Origin: Pegoplata infirma
Taxonomy: Eukaryota > Arthropoda > Insecta > Diptera > Anthomyiidae
Direction of reading: 5' to 3'
NCBI GenBank assembly: GCA_963921195.1
Contig: OY992537.1
Coordinates: forward strand, 992,001 to 1,056,000
Length of the DNA: 64,000 nt
Under the pieces are notes generated by a model that was not told the origin of the DNA, ran no database searches, and saw only the letters and a list, made by a program, of their open reading frames with translations. Every line of letters starts with the position of its first letter. Position 1 is the stretch's first letter. This document shows positions 1 to 15,300 of the stretch, piece after piece. The position numbers and the translations under genes were made by a program.

Positions 1-331
1 TTGCAATTGGTTTATGCTCCAGTATTTCGAAATTATTCGGATTGGAATGATAATGTCAAGTCACGGTTTTGTCAAGCCATGGACAAGTTTTTGTCATATT
101 TAACAAGTTTAAACTCCAAAATGGCCGGAATGACGGTGTTGTACATACCTTATGTGGTTAAACAAATGGCAGTGGAAAATATTGCTCATGATCGTGAATT
201 TGTCAAGAATATGGAATCAATTGTTGTGTTTTGGACTAATCAAATACGAACTTTGCTAACCGATAAAGTGTTAGTTGTACCACACGATTTGGTAGTACCA
301 GAAGAAGAATATGAATTTTGGATGTATCGGT
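1..331 (+). CDS. kl-2: kl-2 exon (partial at window start), dynein tail
   Basis: The frame is open from base 1 with no need for a start codon, so the exon enters from outside the window. It encodes residues 1-110 of the visible protein, part of the heavy-chain tail that binds intermediate chains. It ends at a consensus GTAAGT donor (332-337) in phase 1. The split codon joins to TT at 3690 to give Phe, continuing as EVLHGINTQ. Confidence 0.85.
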
Positions 332-3300
332 GTAAGTTTATCTAAATTATTTAAATGACTGACAATGAGTAGACAAAAAATATATTTTAGCATTTAGTTT
401 GTAAATTGTGTTTTTAGTAAATGAAAAAGCGTACTACTAACATGGCTCATGATCAAAAGATATTTTCATTTGTTTTGTAACTATTCTCAAAAAGTACTCA
501 TATCAAAAAAGTTAAATATTAAACAATTTCATAATATAATGAAATAGAAAATTTAGAAAATAGCGAATTAAAATATTAAATACATATGGACAATTGTCAT
601 TAGCTTTTAATAATATTCTCTTAATTTCGCAATAACCATCAATAAGAAAAAAGTAACATTTTAATACAAATTTTTTTCAATTTAAAATTTTTCGAAGTTT
701 TGTAGCTGTAGCTTGTGGTGCAAACTGTAATTTCAAAATTCAAATACACATGGTACAAGCCTTTGTAAATACGCACAATCTGAGTTTGATTCAAATGATG
801 TGCTCGCAATGGTTACGAAACTGCAGCTCTCCAAACATGGGAAGAAAAAATGTGAATTTTTGAAAACGTCTGTTTTTTGCGCGGCAAACTCTCAGTTTTA
901 TTCAGAATGGTTCCCAATGCATTGTGAACTTAATAATTTACCATTTCCCACTTGTCTTATAAACGCACCCAAAAAATAATTAATTGCAAAAATTTTATGA
1001 ACTTTTTAAATTTTTTTTGCAAAATTACGATATTTTAGTATTGCATTATTTGACACCAAAATGTGCGTGGCCGAAAGTTGAACATGTAGAAACAATGGTA
1101 TGTGCAAATATAAGAAATCATGGAAAGCAACTTTGATCAAAAATTAATATAAGCGAATTCCGCGGTTTTTCAGTGGTTTTAAAATTTTGATAAGTATAGA
1201 TTTAATGGTTATATAAAATCCTATATTACTTAAAAAAGTAGAAAAAATGTATTTTGATAGATTTTGACATGTGTAATACGATTAAGATTACAAAATTACT
1301 ACATTGTTTTTTGTAGTCAGGAAAATCGCTAAAATTTGTAATAGCCTTAATAAAATTTGTAATAACGCAAAAATATTTCGTAATAATCTTAATATTGATT
1401 ACACAGGCACACAAAAAAAAAACACTCATTAATTTTAAGTTTCTATGAGAATTAAAAGTCAATCCTCCGGGGGGTTATAGGGAGGCGGTAGGGGGAAAAC
1501 TGGCAATTGAAATTATTTTTTATGGTCATATTCGGATTCAGCGACCCCAAAAACCTAGAAATAACTGGGTCTACCCTACGGGTCTGGCCACTTTTTTTTT
1601 TGTGTGCCTGCACAGAAAAAAATAAAAAAAATATTTGAGTAAATTTTTAATACTATTGAGTAAAAAATTACTCAATTTTGCACAAGTAAACGATTTAATA
1701 GTATTGAGTAAATTTTTAATAAAAATTTATTAAATATTTGAAAAAAAATTTGAGTAAATTTTTAATGGACTCAATTAAACATTTACTCAAAATTTATCTA
1801 TTTATTTTTTTTTGAAGTTTAAAAAAGGTTTAATTTTTTTTACAAAAAAAAACAAAAAACTTGTTTTTTCAAACTTTACCAAACATATTTATGTCTCAAA
1901 AACATAAGAAAATTTTATAAAGACGATTACAAACTTTCATATACATACACAAAAAACTATAAACTAAACGAGAATTCAAAAAACTATGAGAGTTTAAAAA
2001 AAAAAAAAATAAAAAAACTATAAAATTTTTATTAAATTATTTACTTAAATTGTTTTTAAAATTTTTGAGTAAATTTTTAATTGCGTCAATTAAAAAATTA
2101 CTCAATTTTTGTTTTTAAATTTAAACAAGCGATTACTCAAATTTGTTTCCTCCATATTATTTTATTAATCATCCTTTGAATAGATTCAATATTCAGTGAA
2201 GGACAATACTGCAAAATCAGACTTTAAATAATTAAAAAAAAAATAAATCAATTATTTTTAAATTTTTTTTAATATGTCCCCTTGCAGATATCATAATAGT
2301 GTTAACAAAGAATTTGTTAAGATTTTTTTAATGCATTTGATAATATTTTTCTAAAAAAAATAGTCCAAAATATTGGAAAATGTCCCGAAAAAAAATAGCT
2401 TAATGCAAATATCTCGATATTAAGCAAAGATTTTATGCATTTTTGAATGTGTGTTTTAGCTCTAGGCAAGCATAATACAAAATGGTAAGTTTGGTAAAAT
2501 TCGGATAAAGAATGTAATTTTGACAATTTTTTGGAAAATGTTAACTTTAAGCCGCTATATTTTTGGGTGCGATTGCTCAAATTTATGCACGCGAGTGGAT
2601 TTGAATTACTTAATTTTAATAATACCAATACCGTTATTCGTTTCGGTTGGGAATCTTGAGAAAAACTTTTTTTTTTTTAATTAAATTTTTAAACACCGTT
2701 GAACAATTTTGGTTTGATTTCAAATTTATAACATTCATCCAAGCCAAAATATATATTGAAGTCCGTAAATACCAGTACCAGGGCTGGCAAGCAGTAGCTG
2801 ATTTCTGTAACTCTCGAATCGAAAGATTTCTCGCATGAAACATGTGATATGAAACAAAAACATTGTAAATCGGCACAAAAACTGACTTTTCACATTTTAC
2901 TGTTTCTGTAACTTTGTTGTGCGAAAACTTTTGAACTTATTGGAATGATGCGAAAAACCCCGTTTCTGTAAAGTAATTGGTCGAAAACTTTTCTATTTGA
3001 AGTGTCAAAAAAACTCACATTTTAAAACGGTGCGAGACTTCAACAAAAATAAATAAAAACATTAAAAAAAATAATAATAAATTAAAAAAATGGAGAAAAA
3101 TAGTAAGAAAAATACAAATTACTTGTTTTGTGTTTGTATAAATATCTAATTTATTATATTTTTCACAAATTTTAGAAACATCAAAGAATCTCTAAATCAA
3201 AAATGCTGTTATTAATACAACGCTATACATTATCACCAACAATATGTAATTTTATTTTTTTTTATTTTTATTTTATTGCTTTTAAATGATCCATAAACAA

Positions 3301-6300
3301 TGATTCGAATTGCTCCGTGTTTTTTTTTTTTCTGTTTTGTTACTATTTTCTCACAGTGATTACTTTTTTGACAGCTATCTTGGAATATTCCAATACAAAC
3401 GCTGGCTTTTTCGCATTGACATACAGAAACAGTTTTTATTCCAGAGTCGAGAAACGGTGGAATTTTTTGTTTCATATTTTTCGATGCGAAAACTTCTCAC
3501 TTTAATTACAGAAACGGGCTACAGGACTCTAAATATCACCACTCATATTTTCAAAAGTACATAAAATTTTAAGGTTTAAAAATTAATTTGTAAAACAAAG
3601 CGATATTATTTTGTGTTTTTTCTAATTTATACAAAAATATGCAAAATATGCTCTTTAAAGTTATAGTTTTTTATGCTTTTTATTTTTAGTTGAAGTTTTA
3701 CACGGTATTAATACTCAACTGGATCAAGATGATGTCCAGAATATAATAAATGTGCTGAGATCTTCTCATTCGGTATACATTAAACAAATAGATGAAGTGG
3801 TTAATCAGTGTCGACTGGAAATGGAAGAAGCCAAATCTAATATTAAGTACCTTCATTTGTTGGTAGAGCCATGTGCACAAATTGACAAGGCTCACAGTCC
3901 GGCAGCAGTACCAAGTCTTTTGCCTCGGATTATTAACTTTATACGCTACATTTGGCTTAATTCACCATTCTACAATCGAAAAGATTTGATTACGAATTTA
4001 TTTCGCAATGTTAGCAACCAAATCTTACGCTTCTGTATATCCCAAACAAATGTAGACAGTATATTGATGGGCAATTCAAGATTTGGTATAAGGATGTGTA
4101 ATATGTCAATAGATTGTTGCCTCTCCTTCATAGCCATATATAATCGAATGTCTAAGGACTTGAAAATCAGAGACACAAAAGTCGGATGGGACCTCGATAA
4201 TGCCATGATTTTCAATCATGTAGAAGCCTTTATAGAGAGATTAAAGGATCTGATAGACATTTGTGAGTCTATGATTGTGTTTGCACGTTTAGATGAAAAT
4301 GAACAGATCCCTCGTCCACGTTTTGGTGGTACAAATGGAGCAGAATTTGAAAAAACTGCTGAAAGGGTAGAAAAACAATTTTTGCTGGCTTTAGCCTCAC
4401 TGGAAAGTGATTCCAAGCACTTGATCTTAAATGTTCACAAAAATGTTTGGTATGAAGAAGTTTTGAAATATCGTAGTATCGTGCAGAGTTTGGAAGAAAC
4501 GGTTCAGAGACTAATGGCCAATGCTTTTCAAAGTGTATGCAATATCGAAGAGGCCTTAGAAATTTTAAGTGTCATTCTCTTTTACTCCTACCGAGCCACC
4601 ATTCGCAAGACTTACTTAAGTATGGTCAGTGAAGTGTGGAACATGTTTGTTACCGAAATGAATAGTACTGTGAAAGCTCTTATGGATCGTGTTAAGATCC
4701 ATGAATCTTGGTTAAACTATTACGCTTCGCGAGCTGTTGCCTATCGCATTAACTTGGAGCGTTTACAGTGGCTGAGGGATCGTCTGAAAAATTCAGAATG
4801 GTTGCCTGTTGTACCTGAGGCCGATGAAGTTTTAGTAAAATTTGAAAATCTTAAAAAAGACTTTGAAAGAGAAATGCGCAAAGCATTTGATGATTGGCTT
4901 AGAAACTGTGGCAGCTCTAAATTGAATGAAGGACTGGATCGTACACTCATAGTAAAAAGTAAGGCCAAAAGAGGGTTACTTGAATGCAACATGGATCCTG
5001 CTGTATTGAGTATATGCCAACAGGCTCAACATTTTGAGCAGCTAGGATTTCAAATTTCGGGATCAGTACGCAAGCTCTTTGAAAAATATGCGACATTGAA
5101 TTTCGTTTACAACAGCGTTATAACCGTATGTCTAGACTACAATCGAATTTTAAATGCTTTGTCGGAAGATGAGCGAAAATTATTTCGGTCTCTAATTCAC
5201 TTATGTGATCGCAAAATCGCTCCAGGCGTTTTTAAGTTAACTTGGGGTGGTGATTTGAGTGACGCCTATATAGCCGACTGTGCAAAACATACTTCCAAGC
5301 TGCAAGATTCATTGGACATTTATAAGAGAGCTAATCGTCATATTGCCCGAATTTGCGAACAAATTTGTGATACACCACTGCTGAAATTTACATTGTCTGG
5401 TGCAGTCGAACTGGCGGTATTTGAAATGAATATAACAGCATTTAATCGACGAGCCACAAACCAAATTTTAAATATGTATAATACAATTATAGATTTACTG
5501 TTTGCAGTTTTTAAAGAATTTCAATCTGTAATTGATGAGGTAAGAAATAAATTTTAAATAATTTCCTGTACTTCGTTCGATAACATTCAACGGTGTGCAG
5601 AAAGCCATTCCACAACTGCTTCCAATGCTTAATTTTTCATAATTTTTAAAATATATTTTAATAAATGCATGCTATATCGAGGGCCTATATTCAAAACCCT
5701 CTATCTAAAAAAACACAACTTTTCAGGAGAGCCAAAAAACTGTTTATTTCGCGTATTGTCAGAGTAATTAAAATTCGATATTCTACAATATTTTTTTAAA
5801 TCAACTACTGAATCTCACATATGAATCGTTTTTAAAATTTTGCACTATTGGGGATTTTAGAGGATAGATAGAGGGTTTTGTTTCTCAAAAATATTAAGTA
5901 CATGAATGAAAATGATCAGATAGAGGGTTTTGCATTTTAATAAAAATGAATTATTATGATTTCATTTGCGACATCGGTTAATTTTTAACGTAATTTATTA
6001 ATGATAACGGCTTATAAATAATTCCGAAATCGCGGTTTTGGTCCACATTTGCGGATTTTTAAGACAAAAAAATTTTTTTCACCGAATTCGTCTCAAAAGT
6101 TGACAAACTGCTGAGTATGTTGTGTAAAAAATAGTAAAAAAATTACAAGCGCAATTTTGGTCCACAGATGCTGATCAGCATCGGGATTTTTAAGACAAAA
6201 TTTTTTTTGGTTCATAATGTACACAAGACATCCAAATTTTGAGCCATATTTTTCAAAAAGTTAAACAAGAATTTTCAGAAAAAATTCAAGTCATTTTCGT

Positions 6301-9300
6301 GAAAATGAAAGATAGAGGGTTTTTGAATATAGGCCCTCGATATAATGATTTCAAATTTGTCTTGTTACGAATGTTGCATAATTTAATAGTATTTGAATTT
6401 TAATAGTAATTGTTATAATTCACAGATGGCCCTAGAATGGTACGGTTATATTAATCAATTTGACGACATGTTGGCTGAGGCCTGTATGATCTGTGCCCGC
6501 AATTCATTGAATAATGTTTATTTGTCATTGCGTTCTGAGGGTGATATACATCCTGCACCTTTAATTATAATTAGGGCAGATATTAAAGATCAAAAAATAT
6601 CTCTAAACCCCAATATGACGACCATAGAGTCACTCCTACTTAATATGTATAATCTTATCTGGAAAAGTCTTGATAGTGTTCCACGAATTTCAAAAAAATT
6701 AGACTTACCAACTGAAATGACAGGTCTGCCATTCTCCCAGCTTATGAAGTCGGATTCCATGGTCGCAGAAATACAAGAAAAAATTTGCCTAGAAGTGGAG
6801 TATAATAAAGAAGAAATGGAACGTTTTGTTTTCAGTTGGGCTACTTTCAATGATATCTGGGAGGTTAATGAGATTGATTTCATTAACAAAGTTGGACAGA
6901 CTGAAGAAACTGCCGATATTTTTGAAGATATCATTGAATCGTACAGCTCACAGGCTGAGTTGATTGCTATGAAAGATTCCATTTCGAATGTTTACTTTTT
7001 ACTAATTAATCAAACTTCTTTAAAAAGTTCCATACTGGACTATATTGAAAAGTGGCAATTATTAAATATTAAATTACTAACCAAGCGAGCTTCGTCAAAG
7101 ATTAAGAGTAAGTTGAAATATTTAAAAGTTTTGAATTAAAATAATGCAGTCTGTTCACACCATACACCAATGAACCGATTTTTGTAACTTTGCGAGAAGT
7201 ATTGAGAATAATAAAATAATACTCAGGATATTTACTTCAGAAATTTTTTACCCTTGCAACAGTGCAATATTGCAACTTCTTTTTTTAAATTTTGAATCAA
7301 ATTTTTATTTTTCTATCACCTTTTACATGATGCGTCGTTGCAAGAAAATATTCGCAATTTATTTCAATAGTAATATAATTGCATCTATTTACTAAATGGC
7401 ACGCAAATAAAGTTGCAATTGTGATTATTTTGCAAGACTAAAATTTTTGACGTGAATTCCATTATTGTAAACATTATCAATGCATCGAACTCTTAACAAA
7501 AAATGCAAAGCTTTCTTCTAAATCACTCTGTGAACTACAAGTTGACTATCACAGTCTTTTATTTTTTCGATGCGAAAACTTTTCGCATAATAACAGACAT
7601 CTGGTACTGATCTTTTATTAGTTTGTCTAGATTACTGTACCTTTTCTTTTTAATTATAAAGTTTTATCTAAAATATTTTTCGAAATGGATTTTGCTTTTG
7701 AACTATTTTGTCTTTTTATCAGCACTTTAATATCACAGGGCAAACGCTTTTTTGCCCGGGTTCTGATACCAAATTTTTGGTAGCTGGGGTACACAGAAAA
7801 AAAACGAATTGTTATATTGACCCCCATTTTTGTGAATACAATTAACTTTTTGACTGAAAGTGCTCCTATACGGAAATTTGTGATATCAACTAACGTTTGT
7901 AAATATTGATTGTTGAAAAAAATGTAAAACAAATTAATAAACGAGTTTGCAATAGTTCTCTAAAATTATTATTTGTATTGACAAACGTATAAAATCTTAA
8001 ATTTTTTTTCAACAAAGCAATTCAACAAAAACTAACACAATTTGTTGATCTGACAAACGTAAAAAATCGTATTTTTTTAACTGAATTTTTATTTAGTTCG
8101 GTTTGAGTTCATATTAATTATTTCTGAGAAATAAGATTGTTGTACAATGAGAAAATCTGAAAAAAATCAAATGACAACACAGGCTAAGTGGAGATGTCGA
8201 CAGCTTTCGGAAGATGCCACCCTTCCATCATCAGCACTCCTTCGATTGCCACACACTTAATGTGTGTCAGATTAAAATTAGCCATTTAAATGAAACTTTT
8301 GAACAAATTAAGAATTGGAATTACTCCTCTTTGTGTTGAATAACCCGTATTCACCATCATTCGTGTTGTATTCATTTTGCAGAAACTTACCCCCAGTTTC
8401 TGTAATACGAACGCCATTCGGCTGCGTCGAATTTGCATGTATTTTGTTTTTGTTACAATAACAAAATACACACAAAATCGTCACGAACGAATGGCGTTCG
8501 TATTACAAAAACTGGGGGTTAATCCATCTTAACTTTTAACAGAGTTGTATTTTTCCCATTATTAACCCTTAGTAAAACTTTTCAAGTCTTGAAAAATGTC
8601 CGTTAGGTTTGAATTTTTGTTTCATATTTTATAACTGAATTTTTATTTAGTTAGTTATATAATCACAATTACTACACAACTCATAAGGTAAATTGCAATT
8701 TTGTAATATTTCTAAGAATTAGAAATATGAAACAAAAATTAAAACCTAACGAAAATTTTTCAAGACTTGAAAAGTCTGATGGAAAAAATTGGATAACAGA
8801 TTCGGAATGAGCACTAGAGGTGTCCTTAAAAACGAAAATCACCTTTTAATACCTGGTAGGGTCCTATATTGTTCTTTAGTATCTAAAAATGAGTGAGCCA
8901 AAATTTGGGGACAATCGGCTAAAAATAACTCGTGCCGAAAATGGATTGAAGTTTTGGGACATTCTTATAAGAACGAAAAACTCGTTTTTTCTAGTTTTTG
9001 GAAAAACATTGGTATTTGATATTTTTTGTTAAATTTTTTGTGAAATAATTTGAAAATGGTACTAAATTATCTTTTCAAAACGACTAATAAAATTAAAATC
9101 GGATGAAAAATAAGCATTTTACGAATACATGCCCCAGACCATTGTATGGTTTTTAGAGCCAGAATTTCAAAATTTTCAAAATTTTTAGGCAAAAAAATAG
9201 TAAAAATTTAATTTTACTTTATGATCAAATTGAAAACATGTTTAAGATTAAAAATAGCAGATATGGTAGTCAAGCTTTTTTTTTATTTGGCGCGGGTAGT

Positions 9301-12300
9301 GATAAAATTTCCGCGGATTCCAAATAAAATGCGTTTTTCTACAATAATTAAGCAAATTTTTGAAAATTTGTGCTCTATTGTGCGGATCGAAGTGTAAAAC
9401 GTAAATTCTGTAACTTTTGAGAAATCGGATATATGCAGATATTTTGTATTATAGAAATGTATAACGTCTCAAATTTGTCATTTCACCTCGACCAAAAGGG
9501 GTTAAAGATGCCCGAATTCTCAAAAAATTTACAGAATTTATGTATTTCACTTCGTATAATACAATACAGAAAATTGTTTCCCATATTTGCTAAATTATTT
9601 TAGAAAAACTCATTTTCTTTGGAATCCGCGGAAATTATATCACTACCCACGCCAAATGAAAAAAAAGTTAGACTACCATATCTGTTAGTTTTTATCTATA
9701 ACATGTATTTAATATAATTATAAAGTAAAATTTAATTTTTTTTATTTTTTTGCCTAAAAAATTTGAAAATTTTCAAATTTTGGCTTTAAAAACCATGCAA
9801 TGGTCTGGGGCATGTATGCGTAAAATGCTTATTTTTCATCCGATTTGAATTTCTTTAAGCTTTTTGGAAAGGTAATTTATTACCATTTTCATATTACTTA
9901 ACAAAAAAATTAACAAAAAATAGCATATACCAATATTTTTCAAAAAACTAGAAAAAACGTGTTTTTTCATCAGATAAGAGTGTCCCAAAACTTCAATCCA
10001 TTTTCGGCACGAGTTATTTTTATCCGATTGTCTCCAAATTTTGGCTCACTCATTTTTAGATACAAAACTACAATTTCGGACCCTACCACGTATTAAAAAG
10101 TGATTTTGAAAAATTACCTTAGTCGTTAGGACACCTTTAATGAGCACACTAAACTCCATGTAAATCAGGTGCCAAAGGTCAGGCAAATTGAAAAAGTTCA
10201 ACTTTTGTCAACCTGTGTAATCTATTCTAGACTTGTGCTTAATCGTTCAATTGAGTGAGCGCTCATTTTCGTTCATTTCAGATAAAAGAAATTTTCGTTC
10301 AACCGTTTGTGAACGAATCATTATGATCATGTCTGTTGTTCGTTCATCTAGCTTAAATTGGTCAATTTTGGTTTTCGTTCAACAGTTCGTGAACGAATCA
10401 TTTTGAACAATATGTCTGTTGTTTTGGCTTTCGTTCAATAATACAAAAATGTTGAATAAAAATATTAGGATCACTACATGAAAAATAGATATTTAAAAAA
10501 TAGGAATTATAATTAAAAAAAAACGAAACAAATATCATATGCAAGACAGGTTTTCTGTAAAATAAAAATGTTTGATTTTTACAGAAAACCTGTTTAAAGT
10601 TTACAATTAAAACTTGGTTTATATTGCAAAAGGCCCGTACACTCAGAAAATTGTGTAAGTTACTACATGTTAATTGTTTGTAAATTTTACAGTAGTTAGT
10701 TGTTTTCAACTACAAAGTCAGTTGTTTTTGTATGAAAAATATCAACCAACTATTTCTGTTAGTTATTATAAGTCGTTTTTTTGAACTACTAACAAAAAAG
10801 TACTGTAATGTAGTAGCAGTTATTTACAGTAGTTAATTTTATTTTTTTATCTCTGAAAAATTTTTAAAATTTTTTTCCAAAAAATAAAAATAAATTTTCA
10901 CTTTTTTTATTTTTCATAACTTAAAAAAAAAAACTTTGAAAAAAAGTTTTTTTCTGAAAAATTTTTTGAAAAAAAAATTATATATTTATTATTTTATTTC
11001 TACTACATTTTAGTTGTTTTGACTACAAATGTAAGTAGTTTTTACTACATATGTCAGTTGTTTTTTGTCAGTTAAAATAACTAACATTGTTAGTTGATTT
11101 AACTGAAAAAGTAGTTGACCCCAAAACAACTTACAAAGCAGTTATTTTAACTGACATTTGCAGTTGATTTTACTAACATAATTTTTTGAGTGTACATAGA
11201 AAATGTTATAACCCAAGTTTTTTTTTGAGTGCATTACAATTTTTAAGGTTTTGCTGGGATTTAGTATGAAAAGCCTACAGTTTTTGACAATATCTTTGAA
11301 ATTTGACTGCGTCTGTTGGACATTTTTGTGATCTACTTGACAAAGCCATCAACCTTAATTAGGTCACATACAAAGTGTTAATCCACTGTAGCACATCGTA
11401 TTTTATTGGCAAGAATTAATGAATTGTTCTTGGTGTATGGGCGCAGAGTTTTTGGTAAAGAATAATAATCGCTTCCATTTGTTTGTAAAATTTAGGTGTG
11501 TACCGCTATGTAAAACGCAATGAAAAACGTTTGGCCATTGTTCCTCGAACACTTAAAGAAGCTCGAGAGGCTACTCAGCTATTTAATCGCTTAATTCAAG
11601 AGGCTCCAATTAAACAAGCGGAATTTCCCAGAATATTTGATTTGTTTAAAGTTTTGGATAAATATCAAATTGAAATAACTGATTCGAACAGATTGTTGGT
11701 TTTAAACCTACAACAAACATGGGAAAACTATCTAAAAAAACTTGGCGAAGCGGGTGAAATGTTAGACACAACCAAAGAAGAGTTTAAACAGAATTTACTA
11801 CAACAAGCCGAAAAGTTTCGAAATATTATGAAAGCATTTTTGGCCGATTTTATGATTAAATTGCCTACGTCATCACAAACGTAACTTAAAGAATATTTTT
11901 TTTTTTTTAATCTATCCATTCCCCTCCTTTCCCAACACTTCCCTTCTTTCCTTTCCAGCAATCCAAAAATAGCATTGAAATATTTACGCATTATCGGTGA
12001 CAGAGTGGCAGATTGTATTAAATTTGAGTCCAGTTTAATCAATGACTTGGCTACGTTCAATGTTAATCATCCCGAAAGTTTGGATTTAAAGAAACCAGAA
12101 AATGAATTAAAGATTCTTCGAAATATTTGGCAACTTATTTTAGAATGGCAAACGACCTGGAATGAATGGAGAACTGGTAATTTTTGGAAAATCAATATTG
12201 ATCTCATGGAAGATACTGCTCTTTCATTGTATAAGGAGTTCAATACTCTGAATAAAAAATATTATCTGCGTAGTTGGGATATGTTGATAGTCACTACAAA

Positions 12301-15300
12301 GAGTCTTGACAGTTTTCGAAGAACAATGCCTTTGATAACTGCCTTAAAGAATGCTTGTATGCGAAAAAGGCACTGGGATCGTGTTAGAGATGTGATGCAA
12401 GTGTAAGTAGAAATGCATTTAGTTATTGCCATTATTCATAATTTACACTGCGCTACACCAAAAAAATGCAGTGGCTCTCATATACATAGTTAAAAATTTT
12501 AGTGTTGGTTACCAATTTCTGCACTAGGTCCTTTTGGACTAAAATTTAGTTAAATTTTCAGTATTGAATACCCACGTTTTTTTTTGGGTGTACATATTTT
12601 TATATGGAGTTGTCGCGGAAGGTAATGACTTAAGAGCTGAATATTTATGAATTATGGAATAGAAAAGAATGACTGTGCATTTGTTTCTTGTGTTTTTTTC
12701 GAAATTTTTTTTTTTTTGTATTTCATTACATTTGTTTAGTTTTAAAACCCTCCGCTAGGAAGTGGTAATAATTTTTTTGCAGCGTAGTAACTGTAATACG
12801 TTTAAAAAACTTTTTTCAGGGATTTTGATGAAAATTCCGACAAGTTTACATTGGAGTTTATAATAGACTTGGATTTTCAAGCCTTTTCTGAGGAAATACA
12901 GGAAATATCTAATGCTGCTACCATGGAATTGCAAATTGAAAATAACATCAAGAATATCGCAAGCATCTGGCGCAAGCAAAGTTTTGAAATGACATTTCAT
13001 AGGGATGGCATATACAAAATAAAAAATGTAGACGAGTGTACTCAGCTATTGGAGGAACATATGGTTCAAATATCGGCCATGAAATCTACCAGGTTTGTGG
13101 AACCATTTATCGTTGTTGTAGACTATTGGGAAAATACTTTGTCCTATATCTTCGAAACATTGGAAAAGGCCTTGCTAGCACAAAGACACTGGTTGTATTT
13201 AGAAAATATTTTTGCCGGTGAAGACATACGCAAACAACTGCCGAATGATACAATGCGCTTTAATGCCATAACGGAAGAATTTAAGATAATAACTGAAAAA
13301 ATGTTTAGTGCCAAGACCGCTTTACGGGCAATTAACTTAAGAAGACCGCCGTTTTTGTTAAATCGTTTTCAGAAAATGAATGAACGTTTAGAGGCAATAC
13401 AACGAGCGTTAGAAATCTATTTGGAGTCCAAACGACAATTATTTCCTCGATTCTATTTCGTTTCCAATGATGATCTTTTGGAAATCTTGGGTAACAATAA
13501 GCGACCTGATTTAGTGCAGGTGCACCTAAAGAAATTATTTGACAATCTCGTTAAGTTGGAACTAAAGCGAGTAGGCAAGACTTTGAACCGTTGGCAAGCC
13601 ATTGGTTTGTACTCTGATGATGGCGAATACGTTGAATTCCTTAAAGTTGTTTACATTGATGGTCCCTCAGAAAGATGGCTAAAAATCATCGAAGACTATA
13701 TGTTTGCTGTAATGCGAGAACAATTAAAACTGACCAGAGTTTCGTTAAAGAAACTTGCAAGCAACCGTGAGAAATGGCTGTCGATGTGGCCAGGGCAATT
13801 GATAAATACTGCTTGTTTGATACAGTGGACTGCAGAATGTACGCGTAGCTTGATACATTGTAAAATCATTGACCAAAGGAAACCATTAAGGAAACTAAAA
13901 CGTAAACAAAATAAGGTTTTGGGAAAACTTTCGGAAATGAGTCGCAAAGAACTGCCAACAATTATGCGCTTAAAAGTGAACACCCTCATTACAGTCGAGA
14001 TTCATGGTCGGGACGTTATCGAACGTATGTTTAAAAACAATTGCAAAGATATTAATCATTTTGAGTGGTTTTCTCAACTGAGATTCTATTGGCACCGAGA
14101 TACCGTCTCGTGTGTGATCAGGCAAACCAATACTGAACACTGGTACGGCTACGAATATATTGGTAATTCGGGAAGGCTAGTTATTACCCCGTTAACGGAT
14201 AGATGTTACATAACATTAACAACGGCTTTACATCTGTACAGAGGTGGCAGCCCCAAAGGTCCTGCAGGTACGGGTAAAACTGAAACAGTTAAGGATCTTG
14301 GAAAGGCTCTGGGAATGTGGGTGATTGTCACTAATTGTTCTGAGGGATTGGATTTTAAAAGCATCGGTAAAACTTTTTCCGGTCTGGCACAGACAGGATC
14401 ATGGGGCTGTTTTGATGAGTTCAATCGAATCAATATAGAAGTATTATCTGTTGTGGCCCAACAAATCCTTTCCATAATTTCCGCTTTGACTGCAAAACTA
14501 ACGAAATTCAGCTTTGAAGGACAAGTGATAAAATTGGTGCACACAGTTGGTTTATTTATCACCATGAATCCCGGCTATGCTGGACGCACAGAATTGCCGG
14601 ATAATTTAAAATCAATGTTCAGACCGATTTCTATGATGGTTCCGGACAATGCCATCATAGCAGAAAATACTTTATACTCAGATGGTTTTACCAACACTAG
14701 TAGTTTGGCCCGCAAAGTTTACACCTTATACGAATTGGCTAAACAGCAACTGTCTAAACAATGTCATTATGATTTCGGTTTACGATCAATGATAGCATTG
14801 CTAAGATATGCTGGACGTAAGAGAAGACAACTGCCAAATGCAACAGAAGAAGAAGTCGTATATTTGGCTATGCGTGACATGAATGTGGCGCGTTTAACTG
14901 CTAATGATTTGCCACTTTTTAACGGTATATTGTCGGATATTTTCCCCGGAATTGATGTACCTATAATTGATTACAGTGACTTAAAGGTTGCCATAGAAGA
15001 TGAGCTGAGAGCCAATGGGTTAAAGTTAATACCGATAGCAATCCAGAAAGTCATTGAACTATACGAAACAAAAAACTCCCGTCACTCCTCAATAATTATT
15101 GGAGATACAAACACTGCTAAGTCAGTTACATGGAAGTGTTTGCAGGGTGCTTTTATAAGGATGAATGCTAATAAAAAACCGGGATGGCCAGCTGTCGTGG
15201 TTCATCCGCTCAATCCTAAAGCATTGAATTTAGCTGAACTCTATGGAGAATACAATTTGGCGACTGGAGAGTGGTTAGATGGTGTCTTAAGTTCAATAAT

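Larger units (their letters stand above)
332..3689 (+). other. kl-2 intron 1 (3.36 kb)
   Basis: GTAAGT donor at 332 and a TTTTTATTTTTAG acceptor ending at 3689. 332-1403 is AT-rich with nothing I recognise. Then come a short terminal-inverted-repeat element (1404-1610), an array of TTGAGTAAATTTTTAAT motifs (1611-2145), unremarkable AT-rich DNA, and a motif-rich element at 2785-3535. Confidence 0.8.
7108..11495 (+). other. kl-2 intron 3 (4.39 kb), transposon-filled
   Basis: Donor GTAAGT at 7108; acceptor AATTTAG ends at 11495. It contains GATGCGAAAACTT motifs (about 7500-7610), a possible CACAGAAAA left end at about 7790 with ACAAACGTA motifs up to about 8080, a 129-bp TTA-flanked element, a small inverted repeat, a large foldback hAT-type element, GAACGAATCATT repeats and a TA-flanked element; the main ones are listed separately. 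7108-7490 shows nothing I recognise. Confidence 0.8.

Noticed and set aside
3233..3564. Several overlapping frames in dynein intron 1
   Set aside because: They lie in a repeat, overlap on both strands and would interrupt a well-supported intron.
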